DNA of 64,000 nt, taken from NCBI RefSeq assembly GCF_001544575.2, contig NZ_FCNY02000020.1:62001-126000 (forward strand). The letters are read 5' to 3'. Origin of the DNA: Caballeronia cordobensis (GTDB lineage Bacteria; Pseudomonadota; Gammaproteobacteria; Burkholderiales; Burkholderiaceae). The stretch's first letter is position 1. Every line of letters starts with the position of its first letter. The notes beneath the pieces are model-generated. The model was not told where the DNA came from. It was given only the letters and a program-made list of their open reading frames with translations, and searched no databases. Shown piece after piece: positions 18,774 through 27,522 of this stretch. A program made the position numbers and the translations under genes.

Positions 18774-19118
18774 TTAGAAGATCACGTAGACCTTGCGCAT
18801 GGTTTCATCGACTTCCCATGTGCCTTCGGTGTTGGCCGCGAAGAAGAGCGTGTCGCCGCCGCTGAAGTGAATCGTGTCTTCGCCATCGGGCGTGAAGCGG
18901 CCGCTGCCCGCCAGAAAATGCATGACCTCGGCCTCTTTCACCGCGCGGCGATACGTGCCGGGCGTGCATTCGAATACGCCCGTATCGATCGCCTCGCTGC
19001 CGGGAATGACTTTCTGCACGCCGGATACCTTGATCTCCTGCGTGCCGGGCAGGCCCGCCGTGCCCCAGTCTTCCAGACCCTTCAACTCGATGCTCTGCTT
19101 GATCTGCTGAACTTTCAT
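18774..19118 (-). CDS. Cupin domain protein (Cupin_3/DUF861 type)
   Basis: A 114-residue single-domain beta-barrel protein. Visible features are PGTYRRAVKEAEVMHFLAGSG and FSGGDTLFFAANTEGTWEV, the two cupin motifs in the EutQ/ureidoglycine-associated DUF861 form. It is last in the minus-strand block that starts with the dehydrogenases upstream, 10 bases after the deacylase gene. Function is unknown; such proteins are often isomerases, sugar or amino-acid binders, or accessory to oxidation pathways. Confidence 0.8.
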   Translation of the reverse strand: MKVQQIKQSIELKGLEDWGTAGLPGTQEIKVSGVQKVIPGSEAIDTGVFECTPGTYRRAVKEAEVMHFLAGSGRFTPDGEDTIHFSGGDTLFFAANTEGTWEVDETMRKVYVIF

Positions 19119-19128
19119 GGCTTCGCCT

Positions 19129-20097
19129 TCAATGGGATTGGATTCGACGTTCGATCTTGCCGAGCCGCACGACCGTCACGCCCGGGCGCAACTGCCGCAG
19201 CGAAGGCATCACGAGCATGCAGTCGTCGTAGGGCGTTTTGACGGCAGCGCCGTCCGACCAGCCGATCACGCTGCCCGCGTTAGGAAACACTTCGAGGCCG
19301 GTGTAATCATCGGCGAAACGGAAGTCCATGCTCTTCGCGACGACCGGTTCCGTCACGCGCACGACGCGCATTTCATCGGGCGATGGCTGTATCCAGCCCA
19401 TGGGCGCGTCTTCTTCGTCGATGACGCCCGAGAGCACGAGAAAACGCGCGGTGACATCGCGCGCGACCGTCACCGCGTTCGCTTCCCAATGCTGTCCGCA
19501 TTCGATGAGCAATGCGTTCTTCGCGCTGGCCGGATCGCCGAAGTCTTCGTAGTCGCGCATGCGCCGGCCTTCGGGATGGCCTTCGTCGCAGATGACGGTC
19601 GCGGGCGTGCCGAGCTTCGCCGACAATTCGATGCCTTTATCGAGCGGCCCCGCGACGATCAGCGGCTTGCTCTTTTCATGCATCGAATGGAGATCGAGTA
19701 GCAGATCCACGGTGTCGATGACAGGCCGCATCGCGCGTGCGCGGCGCAGTTCGCTCGAATCGCGCGATGTGTCGTCGAGCGCTTGCGCGGTCCATACGCG
19801 GTTGAAGTCCTGATCGACGAAGCGCGATCGATCGGGCTGGTTCGCGTCGAAGCGCGCGTAGGCGTCCACGTTGGCGAACGCAAGCGTGAGCTTGCCGCGA
19901 CGCGGGCGCAGGTTCGCGCGCAGCAAGGCATCGACCACGATCGCGCCGCACACTTCATTGCCGTGCGTGAGCGCGTTGATCATCACATGCGGGCCGTCGA
20001 TGCCCGAATCGAAGGTATGCACGTACGGCACGCCCGCATTGCCCGATGCGTGCGCAGAGATATCGGGAAAGGGAATCTCGATTGGATAAGCATTCAT
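19129..20097 (-). CDS. Zn-dependent deacylase, succinylglutamate desuccinylase/aspartoacylase family
   Basis: A 322-residue M14-like metallohydrolase. Zinc ligands are visible in LTHGNEVCGAI (His and Glu) and LDLHSM (His), and the catalytic Glu is likely the one in LLIECGQHW. The family removes acyl groups from N-acyl amino acids. The ATG at 20097 was chosen because it overlaps the stop of the upstream dehydrogenase (ATGA); a longer frame to 20115 exists. With the SSADH-like enzyme, class III aminotransferase and Lrp regulator nearby, it fits deacylation of an N-acyl diamine or amino acid. The substrate is not shown. Confidence 0.86.
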   Translation of the reverse strand: MNAYPIEIPFPDISAHASGNAGVPYVHTFDSGIDGPHVMINALTHGNEVCGAIVVDALLRANLRPRRGKLTLAFANVDAYARFDANQPDRSRFVDQDFNRVWTAQALDDTSRDSSELRRARAMRPVIDTVDLLLDLHSMHEKSKPLIVAGPLDKGIELSAKLGTPATVICDEGHPEGRRMRDYEDFGDPASAKNALLIECGQHWEANAVTVARDVTARFLVLSGVIDEEDAPMGWIQPSPDEMRVVRVTEPVVAKSMDFRFADDYTGLEVFPNAGSVIGWSDGAAVKTPYDDCMLVMPSLRQLRPGVTVVRLGKIERRIQSH

Positions 20098-21566
20098 TCG
20101 AGCCCGCCCTGACACAGATACTTGATCGAGAGGTAATCGTCGAGGCCGTACTTCGAGCCTTCGCGTCCATAACCCGATTCCTTCACGCCGCCGAACGGCG
20201 CGGCTTCGCTCGATATCGCGCCTTCGTTGATGCCGACGAGCCCTGTTTCGAGCAGACGCGACACGCGTTCGATGCGCTTCAGGTTCTGGCTATAGAAGTA
20301 CGACGCGAGACCGAAAGGCGTGTCGTTCGCGGCGCGAATGGCATCGTCTTCCGTGTCGAAACGAAAGAGCGGCACGACCGGGCCGAAGGTTTCCTCGCAG
20401 CTCAACTGCATCTCGGGCGTGGCGTCGGCGAGCACGGTGGGCGCGTAGTAGTTCGCGCCGAGTTCGCTCAGACGCTTGCCGCCGGTGAGCACGCGCGCGC
20501 CGCGCTTCACGGCGTCGTTCACGTGACGCTCGATCTTCTCGACGGCGCGCGTGTTGATCATCGGGCCGATTTGCGCATCGGCGTCGGTGGCGGGCGCGAC
20601 CTTCAATGCGGCCACGCGCTTCGTGAGCAACGCCGCGAATTCGTCGAAGACGGACGATTGCACATACACGCGATTCGGGCACACGCAGGTCTGCCCGCCA
20701 TTGCGAAACTTCGATGCCATCAGCCCCGTGACGGCGGCGTCGAGATCGGCATCGTCGAACACGATGAAAGGCGCATTGCCGCCGAGTTCCAGCGACAGCT
20801 TCTTCAACGTGCCCGCCGACTCGCGCGCGAGATACTTGCCCACGGGCGTCGAGCCAGTGAAGGTGATCTTGCGCACGCGGCCGTCTTCGAGCCAGTCGGC
20901 GACGGCGTCCTGCGCATTCTCGCGCGATGCGCTGATCAGATTCAACGCGCCCGCCGGCACGCCCGCTTCATGCGCGAGCATCACGAGCGCAAGCGCGGTG
21001 AGCGGCGTGTCTTCCGCGGGCTTGCCGACGACCGTGCAGCCCGCCGCGAGCGCGGGCGCGATCTTGCGCGCGATCATCGCAAGCGGAAAATTCCACGGCG
21101 TGATCGCAGCGACGACGCCCACCGGCTCCTTCACCGCGCTCATGCGCTTGCCGCGCTGCTGCTGCGGAATGAGGTCGCCATAGATGCGCGTGGCTTCGTC
21201 GGCGAACCAGGCGACATACGATGCGCCGTACATCACTTCGCCGCGCCCTTCCGCGAACGGCTTACCTTGTTCGAGCGAGATCAGCCGCCCCAGCGCATCC
21301 GCGTTCTCGACGATGAGCGCGTGCCAGCGATGCAGCACTGCCGCGCGGTCCTTCGGCAAGGTATCGCGCCAGGCGGGAAAGGCGCGCGCGGCGGCGTTGG
21401 TGGCGGCGCGTGCGTCGGCGGGGCCGCTGTCGGCCACTTGCGCAATGACTTCGCCCGTCGCCGGATCGGTGACGGCGAAGCGCTTGCCGCTTGCCGCGGG
21501 CGTCCATGCGCCGTCGATGAAGTTATCGGCGCGAATCAGATCGCGCAGTTCGTAGCGTTGCGTCAT
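20094..21566 (-). CDS. gabD: NAD(P)-dependent succinate-semialdehyde dehydrogenase-like
   Basis: A 490-residue ALDH of the SSADH branch. The oxyanion Asn is in TPWNFPLAM, the base Glu in LSLELGGNAPF and the catalytic Cys in NGGQTCVCPNR, whose C-V-C pair is typical of SSADH and can form a redox disulfide in homologues. EETFGPVVP and FGGVKESGYGREGS are also SSADH-like. Coupled by ATGA to the deacylase and preceded by a tartrate/malate-type dehydrogenase. It could act on succinate, glutarate or aspartate semialdehyde; the symbol is given for family similarity. Confidence 0.85.
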   Translation of the reverse strand: MTQRYELRDLIRADNFIDGAWTPAASGKRFAVTDPATGEVIAQVADSGPADARAATNAAARAFPAWRDTLPKDRAAVLHRWHALIVENADALGRLISLEQGKPFAEGRGEVMYGASYVAWFADEATRIYGDLIPQQQRGKRMSAVKEPVGVVAAITPWNFPLAMIARKIAPALAAGCTVVGKPAEDTPLTALALVMLAHEAGVPAGALNLISASRENAQDAVADWLEDGRVRKITFTGSTPVGKYLARESAGTLKKLSLELGGNAPFIVFDDADLDAAVTGLMASKFRNGGQTCVCPNRVYVQSSVFDEFAALLTKRVAALKVAPATDADAQIGPMINTRAVEKIERHVNDAVKRGARVLTGGKRLSELGANYYAPTVLADATPEMQLSCEETFGPVVPLFRFDTEDDAIRAANDTPFGLASYFYSQNLKRIERVSRLLETGLVGINEGAISSEAAPFGGVKESGYGREGSKYGLDDYLSIKYLCQGGLE

Positions 21567-21583
21567 GAGGGTCTCCAGATGGA

Positions 21584-22648
21584 TCAGGCGAGCAACTGCG
21601 CGATGGCCGCGCCGACTTCCGCGGTCTTCGCCTTGCCGCCGAGATCGCCGGTGTGCGGGCCTTCCTTGAGCACGGCCGTGATGGCCGACAACATCGCGTC
21701 GTGCGCTTCACGTTCGCCGAGGAAGTCGAGCATCATCGCGGCGGACCAGACCATTGCGACCGGATTGGCGATGCCCTTGCCCGCGATGTCGGGCGCCGAT
21801 CCGTGCACCGGTTCGAACAGCGACGGGAAGTTGCGCTCCGGATTCATGTTGGCCGACGGCGCAATGCCGATCGTGCCCGTGCAGGCCGGGCCGAGATCGG
21901 AAAGAATGTCGCCGAAGAGATTGGTCGCGACGACTACATCGAAGCGATCGGGATTCAGCACGAAGCGCGCGCACAGAATGTCGATGTGCTGCTTGTCCCA
22001 CTTGATCTCGGGATATTGCTCGGCGATCTCGGCGGCGCGCGCGTCCCACCACGGCATGCTGATCGAAATGCCATTGCTCTTGGTCGCAACGGTCACTTTC
22101 TTCTCGCGCTTTTGCGCCAGATCGAACGCGAACTTCAGCACGCGTTCCGCGCCGTGGCGCGTGAAGATCGAGGTCTGCGAGACGAACTCGCGCTCGGTGC
22201 CTTCGAACGATACGCCGCCGACCGACGAATATTCGCCTTCCGTGTTCTCGCGCACGATCATGAAGTCGATGTCGCCCGCTTTGCGATTCGCGAGCGGCGA
22301 GGGCACGCCTTCGAAGAGGCGCGCCGGACGCAGATTGATGTATTGATCGAACTCGCGGCGAAACTTCAGCAGCGAGCCCCACAGCGAAACATGATCCGGC
22401 ACGGTCTGCGGCCAGCCCACCGCGCCGAACAGAATGGCGTCGGCGTCCTGCAGTTGCGCCTTCCAGTCGTCCGGCATCATCTGGCCGTGCTGCGCGTAGT
22501 AATCGCAGCTCGCCCATTCGATATGCCGGTATTCGAGCGCGATATCGAAACGTTTGCTGACCGCATCGAGCGCGCGCAATGCTTCGGGCATCACTTCCTT
22601 GCCAATGCCGTCGCCCGGAATCACGGCAATACGATAGGTGCTGGACAT
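21584..22648 (-). CDS. Tartrate/D-malate dehydrogenase-type beta-decarboxylating dehydrogenase
   Basis: A 354-residue isocitrate/isopropylmalate dehydrogenase family enzyme. IAVIPGDGIGKEVMPEAL opens it; the substrate Arg region is LRPARLFEGV, RENTEGEYSS identifies the tartrate/D-malate branch, and the metal-binding Asp region is VVVATNLFGDILSDLG. It precedes the SSADH-like gene by 17 bases in the same direction. D-malate, tartrate or a 3-substituted malate are all possible substrates. Confidence 0.87.
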   Translation of the reverse strand: MSSTYRIAVIPGDGIGKEVMPEALRALDAVSKRFDIALEYRHIEWASCDYYAQHGQMMPDDWKAQLQDADAILFGAVGWPQTVPDHVSLWGSLLKFRREFDQYINLRPARLFEGVPSPLANRKAGDIDFMIVRENTEGEYSSVGGVSFEGTEREFVSQTSIFTRHGAERVLKFAFDLAQKREKKVTVATKSNGISISMPWWDARAAEIAEQYPEIKWDKQHIDILCARFVLNPDRFDVVVATNLFGDILSDLGPACTGTIGIAPSANMNPERNFPSLFEPVHGSAPDIAGKGIANPVAMVWSAAMMLDFLGEREAHDAMLSAITAVLKEGPHTGDLGGKAKTAEVGAAIAQLLA

Positions 22649-22755
22649 GGATTACTCCGCGTGAAAGTTATCAACGAATGATCGACGAGAAAAAGCACGC
22701 GCGTGCAAAAAGCGCGAGCGTGCATTCGAAAGAAAAGAGTAAAGAGGCGCGCGCC

Positions 22756-23253
22756 TCAGTGATGATTCTGCGAGAAAAGCGTTTCGAGCGGGTAATGCGA
22801 CTTCACGAACGACGTCTTGATGATGACGTAGCTGAAGTACTTCTCGATGCCGATATTGCGCTCCAGCAGCCCCTCGATGATGCTTTGATAGTGGCTCACG
22901 CTGCGCGTGACGAACTTCAGCAGATAGTCGTAGCCGCCGCTCGCGAGATGGCATTCCACGATCTCGTCGACATCTTTCACCGCATTCACGAAGTTGATGA
23001 AGTCCTCGCGGCGATGATCCGCGAGCGTGACTTCCGTGAAGACCACTTGCACGTCGCCGAGCTTTTCGAGCTGGATCTGCGCGCCGTAACCGACGATGTA
23101 ACCCGCCTTCTCCAGCCGCTTCACACGAATGAGGCACGGGCTGGGCGACAGACCGACCGCATCGGCGAGCTCGACGTTGGTGATGCGCCCGCGCTTTTGC
23201 AATTGCGAGAGGATACGCAGGTCGATTCGGTCCAGCTTGCTGTCGTTGCTCAT
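22756..23253 (-). CDS. Lrp/AsnC-family transcriptional regulator
   Basis: A 165-residue protein with an N-terminal winged helix (LDRIDLRILSQLQKRGRITNVELADAVGLSPSPCLIRVKRLE) and a C-terminal RAM domain (VECHLASGGYDYLLKF). It lies between the aminotransferase and the dehydrogenase/deacylase genes in one direction, so it is a likely amino-acid-responsive regulator of this block. Confidence 0.93.
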   Translation of the reverse strand: MSNDSKLDRIDLRILSQLQKRGRITNVELADAVGLSPSPCLIRVKRLEKAGYIVGYGAQIQLEKLGDVQVVFTEVTLADHRREDFINFVNAVKDVDEIVECHLASGGYDYLLKFVTRSVSHYQSIIEGLLERNIGIEKYFSYVIIKTSFVKSHYPLETLFSQNHH

Positions 23254-23296
23254 CGCGGCGGGGTTGGTCTGACATGTCGGCGGTCGGTCGATGTTA

Positions 23297-24706
23297 TCAC
23301 GCAGCCGCGCGCGAATTGAAGCCCGTCGCGCGCTTCAACGCATCGCGCACGTCGCTTTGCGCGAGCACGTCGTCGAGTGTCTTCGTGAGGCGCTCGAACA
23401 GCATGTCGAAATTCGCTTCGGTATAACAGAGCGCGGGCGCGAAGCCGAGAATGTTGTCGCCGAATGCGCGAAACACGAGGCCATTGCCATACGCCGCCGC
23501 CGCGATGCGGTCCGGCAGCTTCAACGCCGCGTCGAAGCCGCGCTTGCTGTCCTTGTCCGCGACGAGTTCGAGCGCGCCGAGCAGGCCGCGATGGCGCGAA
23601 TCGCCGACGAGCGGATGCGCGAGCAACGCATCGAGCCCTTGCGCGAAACGCGGCGCCTGCGCCTGGCCGTTCGCGAGCAAACCGCCTTCGTGATAGAGCC
23701 GCATGACTTCGAGGCCGATGGCCGCGCTCACCGGATGCGCCGAGTACGTATGGCCGTGACCGATGGCCGCGGACACATCGCCGCCATCCGCGATGCCCTG
23801 ATAGACCGCATCGGACATGAGGACCGCGCCCATCGGCGCATAGCCCGCAGTGAGGCCTTTGGCGACCGTCATCAGGTCCGGCTCGACGCCTTCGCCTTCG
23901 CACGCGAAGAGCGGGCCGGTGCGGCCGAAGCCGGTGATGACTTCATCGGCGACGAAAAGAATATCGAGCTTGCGGCAGGCTTCGCGCATCGCTTTCAGCC
24001 AGCCCGCGGGCGGCACGATCACACCGCCCGAACCCTGGATCGGCTCGCAGAAAAAGGCGGCGACGTTGTCCGCGCCGAGTTCCGCGACCTTCGCTTCGAG
24101 CGCCTGCACCGAAGCCGCGATGAGCGCGGCGTCATCGGCGTAATCGTTGCGGTACGCGTACGGCGACGGAATGTGATGCTGCGTCGGCAGCGGCAGATCG
24201 AAGTTGCGATGGAACGCGGGCAGCGCAGTGAGGCCCGCGCCGATCGACGACGAGCCGTGATAACCGCGTTGCAGCGCGATGAAATGCTTCTTCGAGGCGC
24301 GGCCCGTCGCGTTGTAGTAGTGCGTGATGAAGCGCAGCGCGGAATCGACGGCATCCGAGCCGCCGAGCGTGAAATACACGTGTTGCAGCGAAGCGGGCGC
24401 GAGCTCGACGAGCTTCGCGGCCAGCTCGATCGCGGGCTCGGAGCCGAAGTGGAAGTAGCCGGTCGCGTAGGGCAGCTTCGCCATCTGTTTCGCGGCGGCC
24501 TCGACGATGCTCGCGTGGCCGTAACCCGTGTTCACGCACCACAGGCCGGAGAATGCGTCGAGCAGTTCCTTGCCGTCGATGTCGCGCAGGAACACGCCAT
24601 CGGCGGAATCGAGCACGGTGACGCCGCGCGCCTCGTGCGCGCGATAGCTGACAACGGGGTGAATCAGATGTTTGCGGTCGGACTCGACAAGCGATTGAAT
24701 CGGCAT
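23297..24706 (-). CDS. Class III pyridoxal-phosphate aminotransferase
   Basis: A 469-residue omega-aminotransferase. The PLP-lysine is in TVAKGLTAGYAPMGAVL, the PLP ring Asp in ILFVADEVITGFGRTG, and GSDAVDSALRF and RGYHGSSS are further fold I landmarks. Start at 24706 (MPIQSLVESD) was chosen for the GAGAG upstream; the frame is open 17 codons further. It resembles putrescine- or diamine-pyruvate aminotransferases and would feed an aldehyde to the SSADH-like enzyme. Confidence 0.9.
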   Translation of the reverse strand: MPIQSLVESDRKHLIHPVVSYRAHEARGVTVLDSADGVFLRDIDGKELLDAFSGLWCVNTGYGHASIVEAAAKQMAKLPYATGYFHFGSEPAIELAAKLVELAPASLQHVYFTLGGSDAVDSALRFITHYYNATGRASKKHFIALQRGYHGSSSIGAGLTALPAFHRNFDLPLPTQHHIPSPYAYRNDYADDAALIAASVQALEAKVAELGADNVAAFFCEPIQGSGGVIVPPAGWLKAMREACRKLDILFVADEVITGFGRTGPLFACEGEGVEPDLMTVAKGLTAGYAPMGAVLMSDAVYQGIADGGDVSAAIGHGHTYSAHPVSAAIGLEVMRLYHEGGLLANGQAQAPRFAQGLDALLAHPLVGDSRHRGLLGALELVADKDSKRGFDAALKLPDRIAAAAYGNGLVFRAFGDNILGFAPALCYTEANFDMLFERLTKTLDDVLAQSDVRDALKRATGFNSRAAA

Positions 24707-24827
24707 GATGCGGCTCTCTCTTCGCGAAGGGGGCGGAATGGCTCTTGACGGTTTCATACTAGCCGCGAAGCCCTAACGCACGCATCGTCAAAAAAATCTT
24801 CAAAGAGAGCAAATGCGCTTTTTTCGG

Positions 24828-24858
24828 GGCGCGCGCAGCATTTTGTGCTGCGCGCGCC
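24828..24858. terminator. Perfect 13-bp hairpin downstream of the GhrA-type gene
   Basis: GGCGCGCGCAGCA (24828-24840) pairs with 24846-24858 around a TTTTG loop, 11 bases past the minus-strand stop at 24870. No U tract follows on that strand; a T6 run lies on the + side just before it. Likely ends the GNAT-ghrA transcript. Confidence 0.55.
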
Positions 24859-24869
24859 GTGCGGCGGCT

Positions 24870-25796
24870 TCAATAGCCGCGCGTACGGTCGATCGCGCCG
24901 ATCATCGGCAGGCCCGCGCGATGGCGGCGCAGGTTGTCCAGCACCACCTCGACGGCGGTTTCCGGACGCGTCGCGCTCGCGATATGCGGCGTGAGACGCA
25001 CGCGCGGATGTGTCCAGAACGCATGCTCGCGCGGCAACGGTTCGGGGTCGGTCACGTCGAGGATCGCCGCATGAAGCTGGCCGCTATCGAGCGCATCGAG
25101 CAAATCCTGCTGCACGACATGCGGGCCGCGCCCCACGTTGATGAAGGACGCGCCTTTGGGCAGCGTGCCGAACACCTGTTTGTCGATGATGCCGCGCGTC
25201 GCCTCCGTGAGCGGCAGCAGGCAGATGAGAATATCGGTGCGGGCGAGAAAGGCATCGAACGTATCGGCGCCCGCAAAGCATGCGACGCCTTCGATCTCGT
25301 GCGGCGAACGGCTCCAGCCCGCACAATCGAAGCCGAAGATGCGCAATGCGTTCAGCACGGCGGTGCCGAGCATGCCGAGCCCGAGCACGCCGACGCGCCG
25401 CGTCGATGCGGCGCGCAAGGGCATCTCGCGCCATACGCGCTCGCGTTGCAGCGCGGCGTAATCGAAGAGATCGCGATGAATCGTGAGCACCGATTGCGTC
25501 ACGTACTCGACCATGCCCTCGACGATGCCCGGCTCCGTCATGCGCACAACGGCGACATGCTGCGGCACGCCCGAGAGATCGAACTGATCGATGCCCGCGC
25601 CTGTCGAGAAGATCACTTCGAGATTCGGGAAGGTCTGCATGACGTCGGCGGGCGGTTCCCACGCGGCGAGATAGCGCACGGCGGCCGCGTCGCCGATATC
25701 GGGCCATAAACGGAACGGCACGTCCGGCGCTTTCTGCGCGAAGTGCTGCGCCCATTGCATGCCGCGTTCGGGATTGGCTTTATAGAGGATCGTCAT
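24870..25796 (-). CDS. ghrA: Glyoxylate/hydroxypyruvate reductase A
   Basis: A 308-residue D-2-hydroxyacid dehydrogenase of the GhrA branch. The NAD(P) motif is VGVLGLGMLGTAVL, followed by WSRSPH, consistent with NADPH preference. The catalytic Arg/Glu/His are in INVGRGPHVV, VTDPEPLP and LTPHIASAT. FSTGAGIDQF is typical for GhrA. The GNAT gene lies five bases upstream in the same operon. Confidence 0.88.
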   Translation of the reverse strand: MTILYKANPERGMQWAQHFAQKAPDVPFRLWPDIGDAAAVRYLAAWEPPADVMQTFPNLEVIFSTGAGIDQFDLSGVPQHVAVVRMTEPGIVEGMVEYVTQSVLTIHRDLFDYAALQRERVWREMPLRAASTRRVGVLGLGMLGTAVLNALRIFGFDCAGWSRSPHEIEGVACFAGADTFDAFLARTDILICLLPLTEATRGIIDKQVFGTLPKGASFINVGRGPHVVQQDLLDALDSGQLHAAILDVTDPEPLPREHAFWTHPRVRLTPHIASATRPETAVEVVLDNLRRHRAGLPMIGAIDRTRGY

Positions 25797-25801
25797 CTCG
25801 T

Positions 25802-26713
25802 TTAACCCAGCGCCTGATTGATGATCGCGAATTGCGCAACGGATGCATCGTGCGGCGGCGTGCCGTTGCGCGCCATCCTGATGACCGTATCGACGCGCGC
25901 GAGCCCCGCGCCTTCGAGCCAGTCCTGCAAGCCGCTGCCGTCCGGCGTGTCGATGCGCGTGAACTTGCCTTCGTTGCGCGCAAGCCAGTGCGCGATGAGC
26001 GCTTGCGCGCGGCGCACATGCTGTCCGTCGCCGGTGACGGACACGACCGGGCCGATCGCATGGCCGCGCCCGAATTCGCGCATCAATGCAAAGCCGAGCG
26101 TCTCGCCGTCGCGTTCGAGCACGACGCCTTGCGCGACGTTGATCAGCGAAGGCAGCAGTACGCCGCGGTCGAACCCGCTGGCGCGCGAGGCGAGCGCAAC
26201 GAGCGTATCGGTATCGCGCGGCTCGATCGTTCGAATGCGCTCGCCTGCCTGCAAGTCGATATGAGGCGCGGCGAAAGCGGCGGATTGATGCTGATGAGCC
26301 GCACCGATGCGCGTAAAGCCGAGCTTCGCGTAGAGCGGCTCGCCAGCGGGCGTCGCATGCAGTACGGTGATGCGCTCGCCGAGCGCGTCGAGCAGCAGTT
26401 CCATCAGCGTGCGGCCGATGCCTTTGCCCTGACAGTCCGGCGCGACGATCACCATGCCGAGCGATCCGCCGTTATCGCCGAAGGTCCAGAAGAGTGCGGT
26501 GCCGACGATACGCTCGCCGTCCTGCGCGACGAAGCCCGCGCCGGCATCGACGACGAAGCGCCAGTCATCGGCGCGATGCGGCCATTTGACTTCGACGGAT
26601 AAGGCGTGCGCCGCGGGAATGTCGTCGGCGGTGAAGGGGCGGTAAAGCAGAGTGGAAGTTTCGGCGGCGGACACGGCGTGCTCCACGTCAGAGGATGCCT
26701 GCCACTGTGACAC
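25802..26713 (-). CDS. GNAT-family N-acetyltransferase, two-domain
   Basis: A 303-residue protein whose N-terminal half is a GNAT domain: MVIVAPDCQGKGIGRTLMELLL is the acetyl-CoA loop (Q-x-x-G-x-G/R), and YAKLGFTRIG is motif B. The C-terminal half (ARASGFDRGVLLPSLI to the end) resembles the second GNAT-like domain of the DUF1248/YitI type. Co-directional with ghrA. Substrate unknown. Confidence 0.82.
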   Translation of the reverse strand: MSQWQASSDVEHAVSAAETSTLLYRPFTADDIPAAHALSVEVKWPHRADDWRFVVDAGAGFVAQDGERIVGTALFWTFGDNGGSLGMVIVAPDCQGKGIGRTLMELLLDALGERITVLHATPAGEPLYAKLGFTRIGAAHQHQSAAFAAPHIDLQAGERIRTIEPRDTDTLVALASRASGFDRGVLLPSLINVAQGVVLERDGETLGFALMREFGRGHAIGPVVSVTGDGQHVRRAQALIAHWLARNEGKFTRIDTPDGSGLQDWLEGAGLARVDTVIRMARNGTPPHDASVAQFAIINQALG

Positions 26714-26743
26714 GCGCCCGCGCGTGCGGATAGGACGATCCTG

Positions 26744-27271
26744 CTATGGATAGTGGATGACGCCGGCGGACAGCACCGACGCGCCTTGCGTCAGATGCGC
26801 TTCTTCGATGCGGTCATCGCCCATCAGATGAAACACGTGCTCGCCGCGCGCGAGCAGGTAGTCCGCGACGATGCGCCTGTGACAGCGCCACCAGACCGCT
26901 TCCGAGCACATCACGGCGCAGCGCTTCTCGCGGCCGAGGTCGATCAGCCGTTCGAGGCCTCGATGAAAGCCGTCCGACAGCGCGTAGTCGGCGTAGTTGT
27001 GGAAGCTGCGGTTTTCCCAGAAGGCGTTCACCTCGGGCGCGATGTCTTTTGATTTGCCGCGCAGGCCGCCCAGTTCCGCGATCCGCTGGTACTCGATTCG
27101 ATGCGGCGCGAGACTCGCGGGCAGCGTGTCCGCGTTGAATTGCGGATTCGTTCGGGATTTTGGCACGGTGCGGATATCGACGATGAGCTCGACCGATGCC
27201 ACGTTCAGCAGCGCGGCGAGTTCGTCCACCGTGCGCGTTGAGTGGCCGATTGTGTAGAAGGGTGGGTTCAT
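26744..27271 (-). CDS. DUF488 domain protein
   Basis: A 175-residue protein. FYTIGHSTRTVDELAALL and DIRTVPKSRTNPQF open the DUF488 fold, and MCSEAVWWRCHRRIVADYL is its C-terminal Cys/His signature. I chose the start at 27271, immediately before NPPFYTIGHS, which is the family's N-terminus; the frame is open further upstream. The biochemical role of the family is unknown. Confidence 0.87.
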   Translation of the reverse strand: MNPPFYTIGHSTRTVDELAALLNVASVELIVDIRTVPKSRTNPQFNADTLPASLAPHRIEYQRIAELGGLRGKSKDIAPEVNAFWENRSFHNYADYALSDGFHRGLERLIDLGREKRCAVMCSEAVWWRCHRRIVADYLLARGEHVFHLMGDDRIEEAHLTQGASVLSAGVIHYP

Positions 27272-27398
27272 GGGTGTTTTGCAGCATGGGCTGTGCCACG
27301 GCAATTCATAGCACGATGGCCTTCTGCTGTCATTTTTCAAGACATCTCTACGGGCAGGGAACTGCCGCCACCTAGAATTAGCAATCCTGTTCAAATAT

Positions 27399-27522
27399 GG
27401 AGGTGACATGGCGTTTCCCGAATGGGGCCGCTCGTTCAATGCGCTGTATGTGCCGCTGTCAGGCGGCTTCGGCTGGCAATGCACGCTGATGACTCGACGC
27501 GAATTTCATCAGATTGACTGGT
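27399..27522 (+). repeat. Long direct repeat, copy 1 (toxin-like gene 5' end)
   Basis: Bases 27399-27419 and 27421-27522 are identical to 45519-45539 and 45541-45642, with a single mismatch at 27420/45540. High but imperfect similarity continues for about 800 bases. The repeat includes the ribosome binding site GGAGGTGA. Two direct copies 18,120 bases apart could recombine. Confidence 0.95.

Noticed and set aside
18774-19118. Ectoine synthase (EctC), which is also a cupin
   Set aside because: Length and motifs fit the DUF861/Cupin_3 type, and EctA/EctB partners are absent.
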